Origin: Amaranthus tricolor
Taxonomy: Eukaryota; Streptophyta; Magnoliopsida; Caryophyllales; Amaranthaceae
Direction of reading: 5' to 3'
DNA: 64,000 nt
Assembly: GCF_026212465.1 (NCBI RefSeq)
Contig: NC_080048.1
Location: 25,864,280 to 25,928,279 of the forward strand
A model generated the notes under the pieces. The model did no database searches and was not told the DNA's origin. It worked only from the letters and a program-made list of their open reading frames with translations. A program made the translations under genes and the position numbers. Shown here one piece after another: positions 51,301 through 64,000 of this stretch. Positions within the stretch are counted from its first letter, which is position 1. Every line of letters starts with the position of its first letter.

Positions 51301-54300
51301 AAGTTGCGATTTTATGCGTTTTTAAGCGTTTTTGTCAATTTCGCGCGTAAAGTAGGTCAAACATGGTTTGTTATGCACGAAACTTGGCACACAACACCAT
51401 TTGGCATATATTATTTTGTTGAAATGGTTATACTTGATAATAATAGACATATGCTAGAAATTAGAAGTTAAGTTGCGATTTTATGGGTTTTTAAGCGTTT
51501 TTGTCAATTTCGCGCGTAAAGTAGGTCAAACATGGTTTGTTATGCACGAAACTTGGCACACAACACTATTTGGCATATATTATTGTGTTGAAATGGTTAG
51601 AATTGATAATAATAGTCATATGCTAGAAATTAGAAGTTAAGTTGCGATTTTATGCGTTTTTAAGCGTTTTTGTCAATTTCGCGCGTAAAGTACTAAAACT
51701 TGGTTTTGATGCGAAACCGGGGCTGATTAAGGCCTTGGTTATGCAAGGATTAATGTTGTGCATATGCTTTGATTAATGACACAGTCAAAAACTACAAATG
51801 ATCATGAAAAGAACACGAAACAACCACAAACACTTAAACAAAATTCAAATCTAGCAAACTGTCGACTAGCCCTCCTTCGGGTCAGCTTCTAGGAGTCCAC
51901 GGGGATTGTTAGAATGGTTTTAGGACATTGATAGCTAGATCCAAGTAACAAGATTCCATTTCCACTTTAGCCTAGGTCCTGGATGCATAGGTTTGGTCTC
52001 CACGTGTCGTGCAAGGTGGTCTGGTCACTAGTTTGATGCTGTCAATTTCGCGTTTTTATTTTTCAATTTCGCGCGTAAAGTAGGTCAAACAAGGTTTGTT
52101 ATGCACGAAATTTGGCACACAACACTATTCGGCATATATTATTGTGTTGAAATGGTTATACTTGATAATAATAGTCATATGCTAGAAATTAGAAGTTAAG
52201 TTGCGATTTTATGCGTTTTTAAGCGTTTTTGTCAATTTCGCGCGTAAAGTAGGTCAAACATGGTTTGTTATGCACGAAACTTGGCACACAACACTATTTG
52301 GCATATATTATTGTGTTGAAATGGTTATACTTGATAATAATAGTCATATGCTAGAAATTAGAAGTTAAGTTGCGATTTTATGGGTTTTTAAGCGTTTTTG
52401 TCAATTTCGCGCGTAAAGTAGGTGAAACATGGTTTGTTATGCACGAAACTTGGCACACAACACTATTTGGCATATATTATTGTGTTGAAATGGTTAGAAT
52501 TGATAATAATAGTCATATGCTAGAAATTAGAAGTTAAGTTGCGATTTTATGCGTTTTTAAGCGTTTTTGTCAATTTCGCGCGTAAAGTACTCAAACTTGG
52601 TTTTGATGCGAAACCGGGGCTGATTAAGGCCTTGGTTATGCAAGGATTAATGTTGTGCGTAAGCTTTGATTAATGACACAGTCAAAAACTACAAATGATC
52701 ATGAAAACAACACGAAACAACCACAAACACTTAAACAAAATTCTGATCTAGCAAACTGTCGACCAGCCCTCCTTCGGCTCAGCTTCTAGGAGTCCATGGG
52801 GATTGTTAGAATGGTTTTAGGACCTTGATAGCTAGATCTAAGTACCAAGATTCCATTTCCACTTTAGCCTAGGTCCTGGATGCATATGTTTGGACTCCAC
52901 GTGTCGTGTAAGGTGGTCTGGTCACTAGTTTGACGCAGTCAATTTCGCGTTTTTATTTGTCAATTTCGCGCGTAAAGTAGGTCAAACATGGTTTGTTAAG
53001 CACGAAACATGGCACACAACACTATTTGGCATATATTATTGTGTTGAAATGGTTAGACTTGATAATAATAGTCATATGCTAGAAATTAGAAGTTAAGTTG
53101 CGATTTTATGCGTTTTTAAGCGTTTTTGTCAATTTCGCGCGTAAAGTAGGTCAAACATGGTTTGTTATGCACGAAACTTGGCACACAACACTATTTGGCA
53201 TATACTTATTTGTTGAAATGGTTATACTTGATAATAATAGTCATATGCTAGAAATAAGAAGTTAAGTTGCGATTTTATGGGTTTTTAAGCGTTTTTGTCA
53301 ATTTCGCGCGTAAAGTAGGTCAAACATGGTTTGTTATGCACGAAACTTGGCACACAACACTATTTGGCATATATTATTGTGTTGAAATGGTTAGAATTGA
53401 TAATAATAGTCACATGCTAGAAATTAGAAGTTAAGTTGCGATTTTATGCGTTTTTAAGCGTTTTTGTCAATTTCGCGCGTAAAGTACTCAAACTTGGTTT
53501 TGATGCGAAACCGGGGCTGATTAAGGCCTTGGTTATGCAAGGAATAATGTTGTGCGTAAGCTTTGATTAATGACACAGTCAAAAACTACAAATGATCATG
53601 AAAAGAACACGAAACAACCACAAACACTTAAACAAAATTCTGATCTAGCAAACTGTCGACCAGCCCTCCTTCAGCTCAGCTTCTAGGAGTCCATGGGGAT
53701 TGTTAGAATGGTTTTAGGACCTTGATAGCTAGATCCAAGTACCAAGATTCCATTTCCACTTTAGCCTAGGTCCTGGATGCATAGGTTTGGACTCCACGTG
53801 TCGTGCAAGGTGGTCTGGTCACTAGTTTGACGCTGTCAATTTCGCGTTTTTATTTGTAAATTTCGCGCGTAAAGTAGGTAAAACATGGTTTGTTATGCAC
53901 GAAACTTGGCACACAACACTATTTGGCATATATTATTGTGTTGAAATGGTTAGACTTGATAATAATAGTCATAAGCTAGAAATTAGAAGTTAAGTTGCGA
54001 TTTTATGCGTTTTTAAGCGTTTTTGTCAATTTCGCGCGTAAAGTAGGTCAAACATGGTTTGTTATGCACGAAACTTGGCACACAACACCATTTGGCATAT
54101 ATTATTTTGTTGAAATGGTTATACTTGATAATAATAGTCATATGCTAGAAATTAGAAGTTAAGTTGCGATTTTATGGGTTTTTAAGCGTTTTTGTCAATT
54201 TCGCGCGTAAAGTAGGTCAAACATGGTTTGTTATGCACGAAACTTGGCACACAACACTATTTGGCATATATTATTGTGTTGAAATGGTTAGAATTGATAA

Positions 54301-55390
54301 TAATAGTCACATGCTAGAAATTAGAAGTTAAGTTGCGATTTTATGCGTTTTTAAGCGTTTTTGTCAATTTCGCGCGTAAAGTACTCAAACTTGGTTTTGA
54401 TGCGAAACCGGGGCTGATTAAGGCCTTGGTTATGCAAGGAATAATGTTGTGCGTAAGCTTTGATTAATGACACAGTCAAAAACTACAAATGATCATGAAA
54501 AGAACACGAAACAACCACAAACACTTAAACAAAATTCTGATCTAGCAAACTGTCGACCAGCCCTCCTTCAGCTCAGCTTCTAGGAGTCCATGGGGATTGT
54601 TAGAATGGTTTTAGGACCTTGATAGCTAGATCCAAGTACCAAGATTCCATTTCCACTTTAGCCTAGGTCCTGGATGCATAGGTTTGGACTCCACGTGTCG
54701 TGCAAGGTGGTCTGGTCACTAGTTTGACGCTGTCAATTTCGCGTTTTTATTTGTCAATTTCGCGCGTAAAGTAGGTAAAACATGGTTTGTTATGCACGAA
54801 ACTTGGCACACAACACTATTTGGCATATATTATTGTGTTGAAATGGTTAGACTTGATAATAATAGTCATAAGCTAGAAATTAGAAGTTAAGTTGCGATTT
54901 TATGCGTTTTTAAGCGTTTTTGTCAATTTCGCGCGTAAAGTAGGTCAAACATGGTTTGTTATGCACGAAACTTGGCACACAACACCATTTGGCATATATT
55001 ATTTTGTTGAAATGGTTATACTTGATAATAATAGTCATATGCTAGAAATTAGAAGTTAAGTTGCGATTTTATGGGTTTTTAAGCGTTTTTGTCAATTTCG
55101 CGCGTAAAGTAGGTCAAACATGGTTTGTTATGCACGAAACTTGGCGCACAACACTATTTGGCATATATTATTGTGTTGAAATGGTTAGAATTGATAATAA
55201 TAGTCATATGCTAGAAATTAGAAGTTAAGTTGCGATTTTATGCGTTTTTAAGCGTTTTTGTCAATTTCGCGCGTAAAGTACTAAAACTTGGTTTTGATGC
55301 GAAACCGGGGCTGATTAAGGCCTTGGTTATGCAAGGATTAATGTTGTGCATATGCTTTGATTAATGACACAGTCAAAAACTACAAATGAT

Positions 55391-55490
55391 NNNNNNNNNN
55401 NNNNNNNNNNNNNNNNNNNNNNNNNNNNNNNNNNNNNNNNNNNNNNNNNNNNNNNNNNNNNNNNNNNNNNNNNNNNNNNNNNNNNNNNNN
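55391..55490. other. Assembly gap (100 N)
   Basis: Exactly 100 N, the customary placeholder for unknown size. Satellite module lies to the left and hAT transposase coding to the right, so the rest of array B, the 3' half of element B and most of the hAT element may be hidden here or misjoined. Confidence 0.98.
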
Positions 55491-55492
55491 TC

Positions 55493-56185
55493 GCAACCAT
55501 TTTGGACCCACGTTTTAAAACTGAGGTCCTAACTAAAGTAATAGGATTTTATTATCACTCGTTAGATCGCCCGTCTTCTGATGTACAATATTATGTAGGA
55601 ACATGTAAAAAATATTTAGCTGAACTCTATGATTTTTACGCTAGTGTATATAACCCGAAACGCGATATGTCTAGGCGTGCTAGCGTTTCGGCTCGTCCCA
55701 CTTTCTATAATTTAGTAATAGCTAACATAATGACTCAAGATGATAGTTTTGTAGGATCTTCTTCTTCCTCGACCACATATTTAGAACTAGATAGTTATCT
55801 TAAACACCACTTTGAAATAGACCCAAGTGTCTATAATATTTTGGAGTGGTGGAAAGAAAAATCATTTAAATTTCCCATTTTATCGAGAATTGCAAAGGAT
55901 ATCCTTGCAATTCCCGCGTCAACTATTGCGTCGGAGTCTGCTTTTAGTGCAGGTAGAAGAGTTTTGGACGAAAAGCGATCTCGTCTTGCTCCACATAGTA
56001 TTCAAATATGTGTTTGCAAGAAAGATTGGGATCAAGCGGAGATTCGAACACAAGGACTAAGGAACGATGATGATCAAGACGACGATGATGATCCATGGAT
56101 GATGATGGATACAACTTCATCATCGTCAGGAGGAGAGTCAGCGGAAGCATCTAATCAACCACATGATGATGACGAAGACGAATAG
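55493..56185 (+). pseudogene. hAT transposase C-terminal part (RICESLEEPER/ZBED-like)
   Basis: Open from the gap edge to TAG at 56183-56185, 230 residues. It starts at ATILDPRFKTEV, the conserved block before the dimerisation domain. Then come YLAELYDFYASVYN, ELDSYLKHHFE, and the hAT C-terminal dimerisation signature WWKEKSFKFPILSRIAKDIL, AIPASTIASESAFSAG, RRVLDEKRSRLAP. The tail is unusual in being rich in Asp and Ser (DDDQDDDDDPWMMM). The BED zinc finger and the first catalytic parts are missing, cut off by the gap. Any longer ORF that continues left through the N run is an artefact. The coding part shows no stops, so it may come from an intact gene. Confidence 0.9.
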
Positions 56186-56539
56186 GATCAATCCGACAAG
56201 CGACAACGATGAATCAACACTCAACAACTATAAATAAAAGGTATGACAAAGAACTACGTGGGCTTTGATTCCTTCGGGATACGTAGGCAGCTTAGTATTC
56301 ATTTGGGTACTAGGTTCAAGTCCATTTTCTCCCTCTTTTTTTATTATTCATCTTTATCGACATTATCATTGATTCGTTTCTTATTAATTTATTTTTTTCC
56401 ATTCTTTTTAGTAAATATTTCAATAACGATGACAACTTGACATGCAATGAATTTCGCTAATAATCAAGTAATCATCAAAGGTACGTCCGCGATATTATAG
56501 TATTTTTTTATTATACAAAAATTTAAAGAAAAAATTAAA

Positions 56540-56749
56540 ATGGAACCGATGGTCCGACCCGCCCGTCCCGTGAGTTGGAACCGCCGGAACCGCCTCATGA
56601 ACCGCCAAGGAACCGTTTGGAACCGCCCGGAACCGGAACCGGAACCGGAACCGTTCGCGACAGCTTCCAAATGGAACCGGAACCGGGTGGAACCGGAACC
56701 GGATGGAACCGGAACGGAACTGGACCAACCCGGACCGTGGCCATGCCTA
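56540..56749 (+). repeat. GGAACC-rich subterminal region, probable hAT 3' end
   Basis: More than 15 copies of (C)GGAACC, partly as tandem GGAACC-GGAACC, followed by GGCCATGCCTA at 56739-56749. Plant hAT elements often have GGTTC/GGAACC-rich subterminal regions near a short terminal repeat, so 56749 may be the outer end and CCTATACC an 8-bp target duplication. The other end is in the gap, so this cannot be verified here. Confidence 0.5.
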
Positions 56750-56905
56750 CCTATACCGCTATACCAGTTCCTCAATACAAGATACCGATCTTTAAATATC
56801 GCCACCCTTTTCATTTTATCGCCACCACCCTCTCCCTCGAAATTACGTATTTGCCCCTGGAGTTTAAAAAATTACAAAATTGCCACTCCTTACAAATATC
56901 TTATT

Positions 56906-57290
<385 letters not shown>

Positions 57291-57435
57291 AAATTAATAA
57301 TTATTATTCAAAAAAAAAATTGAATCGCCCAGAATTAGGCGATTGAACCGTGGTTCAATCGCCCAAAAACTGGCGATTGAACCATGGTTCAATCGCCCAA
57401 TTTTGGGCGACTCACTTTTTTTTTTCTTTATCGAA

Positions 57436-57474
<39 letters not shown>

Positions 57475-57530
57475 TAACTTTTTTATATTCTTAAAAAAGA
57501 ATATAAATAAAATTAATAATAATAACAGTA

Positions 57531-57603
<73 letters not shown>

Positions 57604-57769
57604 CAACAACAATAATAAAATTAAAATTAATAATTATTATTCAAAAAAAAAAATTTATCGCCCAGAATTAGGCGATTGAACCGTGGTTCAATCGCCCAAA
57701 AACTGGCGATTGAACCATGGTTCAATCGCCCAATTTTGGGCGACTCACTTTTTTTTTCTTTCTTTTAGG

Positions 57770-57804
<35 letters not shown>

Positions 57805-57818
57805 TTATAAATTAATGT

Positions 57819-57892
57819 GGCCTATTAGCTATGTTGGTTAGAGCGTTGTGCTAAAAACGCATAGGTCACAGGTTCAAGATCTGCACAGACCA
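57819..57892 (+). pseudogene. tRNA-Ile-like sequence (degenerate)
   Basis: 74 nt starting GGCCTATTAGCT and ending in CCA-like ACCA, with box-A-like GTTGGTTAGAGC and box-B-like GGTTCAAGATC. Length and layout fit plant tRNA-Ile(AAU), but the acceptor stem has two mismatches, the T stem is imperfect, and the anticodon position reads AAA instead of AAT. A cleaner 5' half of the same tRNA lies inverted at 57940-57979, with the correct TAGCTCAGTTGG box A and CTAATAA anticodon loop. Probably not expressed as tRNA. Confidence 0.7.
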
Positions 57893-57939
57893 TTATTAAA
57901 TAATTATCAATTTTTTATCATATATTTTTTCCAAAATCA

Positions 57940-57979
57940 GTTATTAGCACAACGCTCTAACCAACTGAGCTAATAGGCC
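57940..57979 (-). pseudogene. Inverted 5' half of tRNA-Ile(AAU)
   Basis: On the minus strand: GGCCTATTAGCTCAGTTGGT, TAGAGCGTTGTG, then the loop CTAATAA with anticodon AAT, stopping one base later and turning into CTGATTTTGG. This is positions 1-40 of a tRNA-Ile without its 3' half. It mirrors 57819-57858 across the palindrome axis. Confidence 0.75.
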
Positions 57980-57993
57980 ACATTAATCTATAA

Positions 57994-58047
<54 letters not shown>

Positions 58048-58200
58048 TTCCAAAAAGAACAAAAAAAAAAGAGGGAGTCGCCCAAAATTGGGCGATTGAA
58101 CCATGGTTCAATCGCCAGTTTTTGGGCGATTGAACCACGGTTCAATCGCCTAATTCTGGGCGATTCAATTTTTTTTTTGAATAATAATTATCAATTTTAA

Positions 58201-58303
<103 letters not shown>

Positions 58304-58358
58304 GTTATTGTTATTATTATTAATTTTATTTATATTTTTTAAGAATATAAAAAAGTTA

Positions 58359-58442
<84 letters not shown>

Positions 58443-58590
58443 ATAATAATTATTATTATTATTATAAATAAGAAATTTGAAATGAGTGGCACAATTGTAA
58501 TTTTTTAAAAATCAAAGGACAAATTTGTAATTTCCTTAAGAAAGAGGTGGCGATAAAATAAAAAGGAGTGGCGATAAAATAAAAAGGGAT

Positions 58591-58781
58591 GACGAAGTTT
58601 AGCAACACTCTACGAGATTCCTTCTTTACTAATGGTTGACTGAAGAAAAAAAAAATAGAACTGTAACAAAAACTCTAATTATTACAGACCTATGCCACAG
58701 CATCAGTTTGTCTGTTGGTTCATATCATATCATTCAATAATCAATTATACAAACAAGAGTATAGTAAATATGCATAACACT

Positions 58782-58824
<43 letters not shown>

Positions 58825-58869
58825 TTCCAATAGTTGGTGAGTGATGGCGACCGTGATTGTTGAGAAAAA
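58591..58869. other. Short spacer and 3' flank of CCoAOMT, with 39-A tract
   Basis: No gene. A 39-A run (58783-58821) lies about 50 bp beyond the CCoAOMT stop codon; on the gene strand it is poly-T. No clear AATAAA on the minus strand was found close to the stop. Confidence 0.6.
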
Positions 58870-61908
<3,039 letters not shown>

Positions 61909-61995
61909 TTTTGTGGTATTTTTTATTCTACTTATGTTTCTTGATCTCTTTCTTTTGTGGTTTCAAGCCTGAAATGTTTTTAAGATTTTGGTCAC

Positions 61996-62100
61996 AAAAT
62001 ATATGGAACTAGAAGTACCGGTTTAGTATCTCTTTTTGAATAATGAAATAAGATAGTGGGAGGTTATTAGACCGGTAACTTTAACCGGTTTGGAGTTGGT
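61996..62100 (-). promoter_or_regulatory. CCoAOMT core promoter candidates (TATA and MYB site)
   Basis: On the gene strand a TATATTTT box lies at 62003-61996, about 90 bp upstream of the ATG, and ACCAACT at 62100-62094. The latter fits the secondary-wall MYB-responsive (SMRE/AC) consensus ACC(A/T)A(A/C)(C/T) that controls lignin genes. Identified by pattern only. Confidence 0.45.
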
Positions 62101-63352
62101 GAAAAGTTGGGTAAGTGGACCCATGAAACATCATCACATTTTCGTGGAGTTTCGCTTCATGTGTCCTACACATGCTCACATCTCACATGAAAATAAAAAT
62201 AATAACGACGCTTCCCGTTGATTTTTTAATTATCAAGAAGAGATTTAAGAGAACAAACATTTTGTAGGAAATCATTTACTTCTTAAGTTGTTAGGAAATA
62301 TTTTTAAAATTTTTATCTGAACTTTAAAATTCGTTATTTTTCAAAAGTAAAAAACTTAATTAATGTTCATGGATTGGTTTTTTAAAAAATGCTTCTAAAT
62401 AACTACTTTTTCTATTCCTTTTTATTTCTCCACTTTAAGTTTTTTTTCACTTTATGAGACATAAATTTAAATTTGTCTTTTAAAGTATATACTCAAGATA
62501 AAATATATTCATATAGCATCTTGTTATATTCGTCCTGATGCAAATAATTTTAATATATAATTTTTACAATTTTTTCCTTTTATGCAGGGTTTCTTCTGTT
62601 TGGGGTAAATTCAATAGCTTTCTTCTAGTTCTCCCTATGAAGAGAGTACGGATATGGGTGTTTTGTCAACTTTCCTCACCTAAATCCTACTCTCGAGCGG
62701 GATATTAGGTATGATGATGATGATGATGATTAACTTTTACAATTTTTTATTATGCGTAGTACTATGAAATATCGAGCCTTAAAATTTGCTTTGAAATACG
62801 TGAAAAAATAAAGTTGACAAAACGAAGGGAGTAAATAATTAGTCTAATTAATGTTTTGATGAGAATACTTTGAAATTTAATTTATTACAGCTTAATATAA
62901 ATCTAGAAAACTTATTAAACAACTACAACGTATTAAAATTTAAATACTTGGTTGAATAAAATTAATAACCTTAACTCCATTTGTTTTTATGTGTTACAAG
63001 TTTTTAGTAAAGTTCAAGACATACTTAATGGATAAAAATACTATTGATTGATGGAATATTTACTTGGATGGGAGTGATATAAAAATAAAAACATTAAAAA
63101 AAATTTTGCAGTCAGTCCAAACATTCCAAAGTATTCTACCAACTCAGGCTTTGATATGGAGTAAGGAGAGCATTATGGAGTTAATGTTACATGCATAAGA
63201 TAAGTAGAATACGCAATTAGAATGTGGGCACCAACTCCTTGAATGGGATCAAGCGTAGTTTTCTCTCTTCACCAACCGCACTACTTCAACTCCCTGTCCA
63301 CTAAACTCAAGACTTATTTCCACCAATATTTTGACTTAACTCCTATTACAAA
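62101..63352. other. Intergenic spacer
   Basis: No gene seen. Contains a short (ATG)n/(GAT)n run at about 62710-62731 and MITE-like ends CGAAGGGAGTA (62823) and GGATGGGAGTGAT (63066), which resemble Stowaway termini but could not be paired. Confidence 0.5.
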
Positions 63353-63708
63353 TGTGGAATACACGTCAACTTTCTCCCGAACCAGATATATTGGGTTTGG
63401 GACTTTGGCTTAATCAATATATTTTGGTTTTTGGGTCTAACTTTTGAGATCTAATAGGATCTGGATCTATATCTGCTAGAATATATTACAATATATTGAT
63501 TTATATTTTAATAATATTCTAATTATAGTGTATATATGTAACTTTAGTAATTACCTTATATGTGATACAATTAGCATATTCTTAGGTGTAAATTGATCTT
63601 GATAGACTAGCATTATTCTAGGCTTAATCATAGCTTTGACCATCTTGTAATAGGCAGATATAAGACCTACTTTTCGATTGCTCAAACTCATGGAATATAC
63701 TTCCTTCA
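63353..63708 (+). repeat. Ty1/copia 5' LTR (probable)
   Basis: Ends TTCCTTCA exactly before a primer-binding site. A start at TGTGGAATACACG (63353) gives a 356-bp LTR with TG..CA ends; the start is my best guess, as the 3' LTR is outside the window. AT-rich TATATATG text lies in the middle. Confidence 0.65.
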
Positions 63709-63718
63709 TGGTATCAGA
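63709..63718 (+). promoter_or_regulatory. Primer-binding site (tRNA-iMet)
   Basis: TGGTATCAGA, directly after the LTR end, complementary to the 3' end of initiator tRNA-Met. Confidence 0.88.
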
Positions 63719-63775
63719 CTTGTTTCGTTCCTAAACATCTTTCTCTTCTTTCTTATTATCTTCTTCTCCACCTCC

Positions 63776-64000
63776 ATGGCTGAAACACCAAAATTTCATC
63801 CAGCTCTTACCATTACTAATGTGAAATCTCTCATTCCTATCACACTAGACAATGAACAATCTCTTTATCACTCTTGGGCTACCCTATTTACAAATCTTGT
63901 TAGGGTCCATGATTTGTATGAACATTTGGTTCCCCCTACGAAAGAAATAGCAAAAGCTGCATTTCAGGCTAACAAATCGGCCGACCTTGCTTTCTGGAAT
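63776..64000 (+). CDS. Ty1/copia gag, N-terminal part (runs off the window)
   Basis: Open from the ATG at 63776 to the last base, 75 codons with no stop. It begins MAETPKFHPALTITNVKSLI, followed by PITLDNEQSLYHSWATLF and VHDLYEHLVPPT. This is the usual start of plant copia Gag (retrotran_gag/UBN2-like), where the Tyr..Trp motif and the HDLxxHL block are conserved. In an active element the polyprotein would continue into protease, integrase, RT and RNase H. The start was chosen as the first ATG after the LTR and primer-binding site. The copy looks undamaged so far. Confidence 0.85.
   Translation, partial: MAETPKFHPALTITNVKSLIPITLDNEQSLYHSWATLFTNLVRVHDLYEHLVPPTKEIAKAAFQANKSADLAFWN

Larger units (their letters stand above)
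28285..55390 (+). mobile_element. CACTA (En/Spm) element B, 5' portion
   Basis: Begins with the terminal repeat CACTAGTGGAAAAAA and continues through subterminal repeats (28300-28590), a leader with short repeats, a captured MYB fragment, tnp2 (30127-33445), a truncated second gene (33655-34452) and a giant intronic satellite array that runs into the assembly gap. The 3' end is not in the window: DNA after the gap belongs to an unrelated hAT element and no CACTAGTG terminus is seen there. At least 27.1 kb, so very large for a CACTA element, almost entirely because of the intronic satellite. Confidence 0.9.
34462..55390 (+). repeat. Satellite array B with higher-order structure (intronic)
   Basis: 169-bp monomers (GTAAAG landmarks at 34504, 34673, 34842) with blocks GGTCAAACATGGTTTGTTAT, GCACGAAACTTGGCACACAA, TTGTGTTGAAATGG, GAATTGATAATAATAGTCAT, and TTTTTGTCAATTTCGCGC. 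They are far more alike than in array A. A 390-bp module interrupts them 23 times. Distances between modules are 390 plus a whole number of monomers: 559, 728, 897, 1066 or 1235 bp, with 897 (three monomers plus one module) most common. The array begins within 10 bp of the splice donor of the second gene and runs into the gap; its true length is unknown. Large blocks (for example 39930-41893 and 44025-46716 repeating neighbours) indicate recent unequal exchange. Confidence 0.95.

Noticed and set aside
34462..55390. A CRISPR-like array (regular repeats and spacers)
   Set aside because: Units are 169 and 390 bp, spacers are not unique, and the genome is a plant; it is satellite DNA.
55364..56185. 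A 273-residue open frame starting in satellite DNA and ending in hAT coding sequence
   Set aside because: It crosses the 100-N gap; the left part is satellite module, so only 55493-56185 is real coding.
57819..57892. A functional tRNA gene
   Set aside because: Stem mismatches and an altered anticodon loop, plus a partial inverted copy, point to a pseudogene.

Overview
The window is plant nuclear DNA, almost certainly from a eudicot. It has spliced genes with GT..AG introns, a five-exon caffeoyl-CoA O-methyltransferase gene, En/Spm (CACTA), hAT, Ty3/gypsy and Ty1/copia elements, and very AT-rich spacers. I cannot name the species. CACTA-derived satellites have been reported in Chenopodium-type genomes, so Amaranthaceae is a possible but weak guess. 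About 95% of the window is transposon or satellite.

Layout. (1) 1-17414 is the 3' part of CACTA element A: about 16.6 kb of 169-bp satellite, two exons encoding the C-terminal end of a Ulp1/C48-type protease domain, subterminal repeats and the terminal repeat. (2) 17415-19792 is LTR-like non-coding DNA. (3) 19793-28284 is a decayed minus-strand Ty3/gypsy element with a truncated 3' LTR, RNase H, RT, protease, gag, primer-binding site and 5' LTR. Its gag region is split by a roughly 2.3-kb segment. (4) 28285-55390 is the 5' part of CACTA element B, which sits in the gypsy LTR. In order it has the terminal repeat, subterminal repeats, a 5' leader, a captured R2R3-MYB exon fragment (minus strand), a tnp2 transposase with few lesions, the start of the second transposon gene (Transposase_24-like fused to a C48 domain), and then a 21-kb satellite array with higher-order structure running into an assembly gap. 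(5) 55391-55490 is a 100-N gap. (6) 55493-56749 is the 3' end of an unrelated hAT element. (7) 56797-58590 is a 1.8-kb foldback palindrome with (AAT)n/(ATT)n arms, centred on tRNA-Ile-like sequence. (8) 58870-61908 is an intact minus-strand CCoAOMT gene. (9) 63353-64000 is the LTR, primer-binding site and gag start of a Ty1/copia element.

Main result. The two CACTA pieces complement each other. Element B enters the giant array through a phase-0 splice donor just after the exons carrying the C48 Asp motif. Element A leaves its array through a phase-0 acceptor just before the exon carrying the Gln and Cys motif. The family therefore appears to carry 16 to more than 21 kb of 169-bp satellite inside one intron of its second gene, a mobile satellite nursery. 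In B the satellite is organised as 169-bp monomers plus a 390-bp module, recurring with quantised spacing (559, 728, 897, 1066, 1235 bp). A single decayed monomer between the two transposon genes suggests the satellite arose from the transposon itself.
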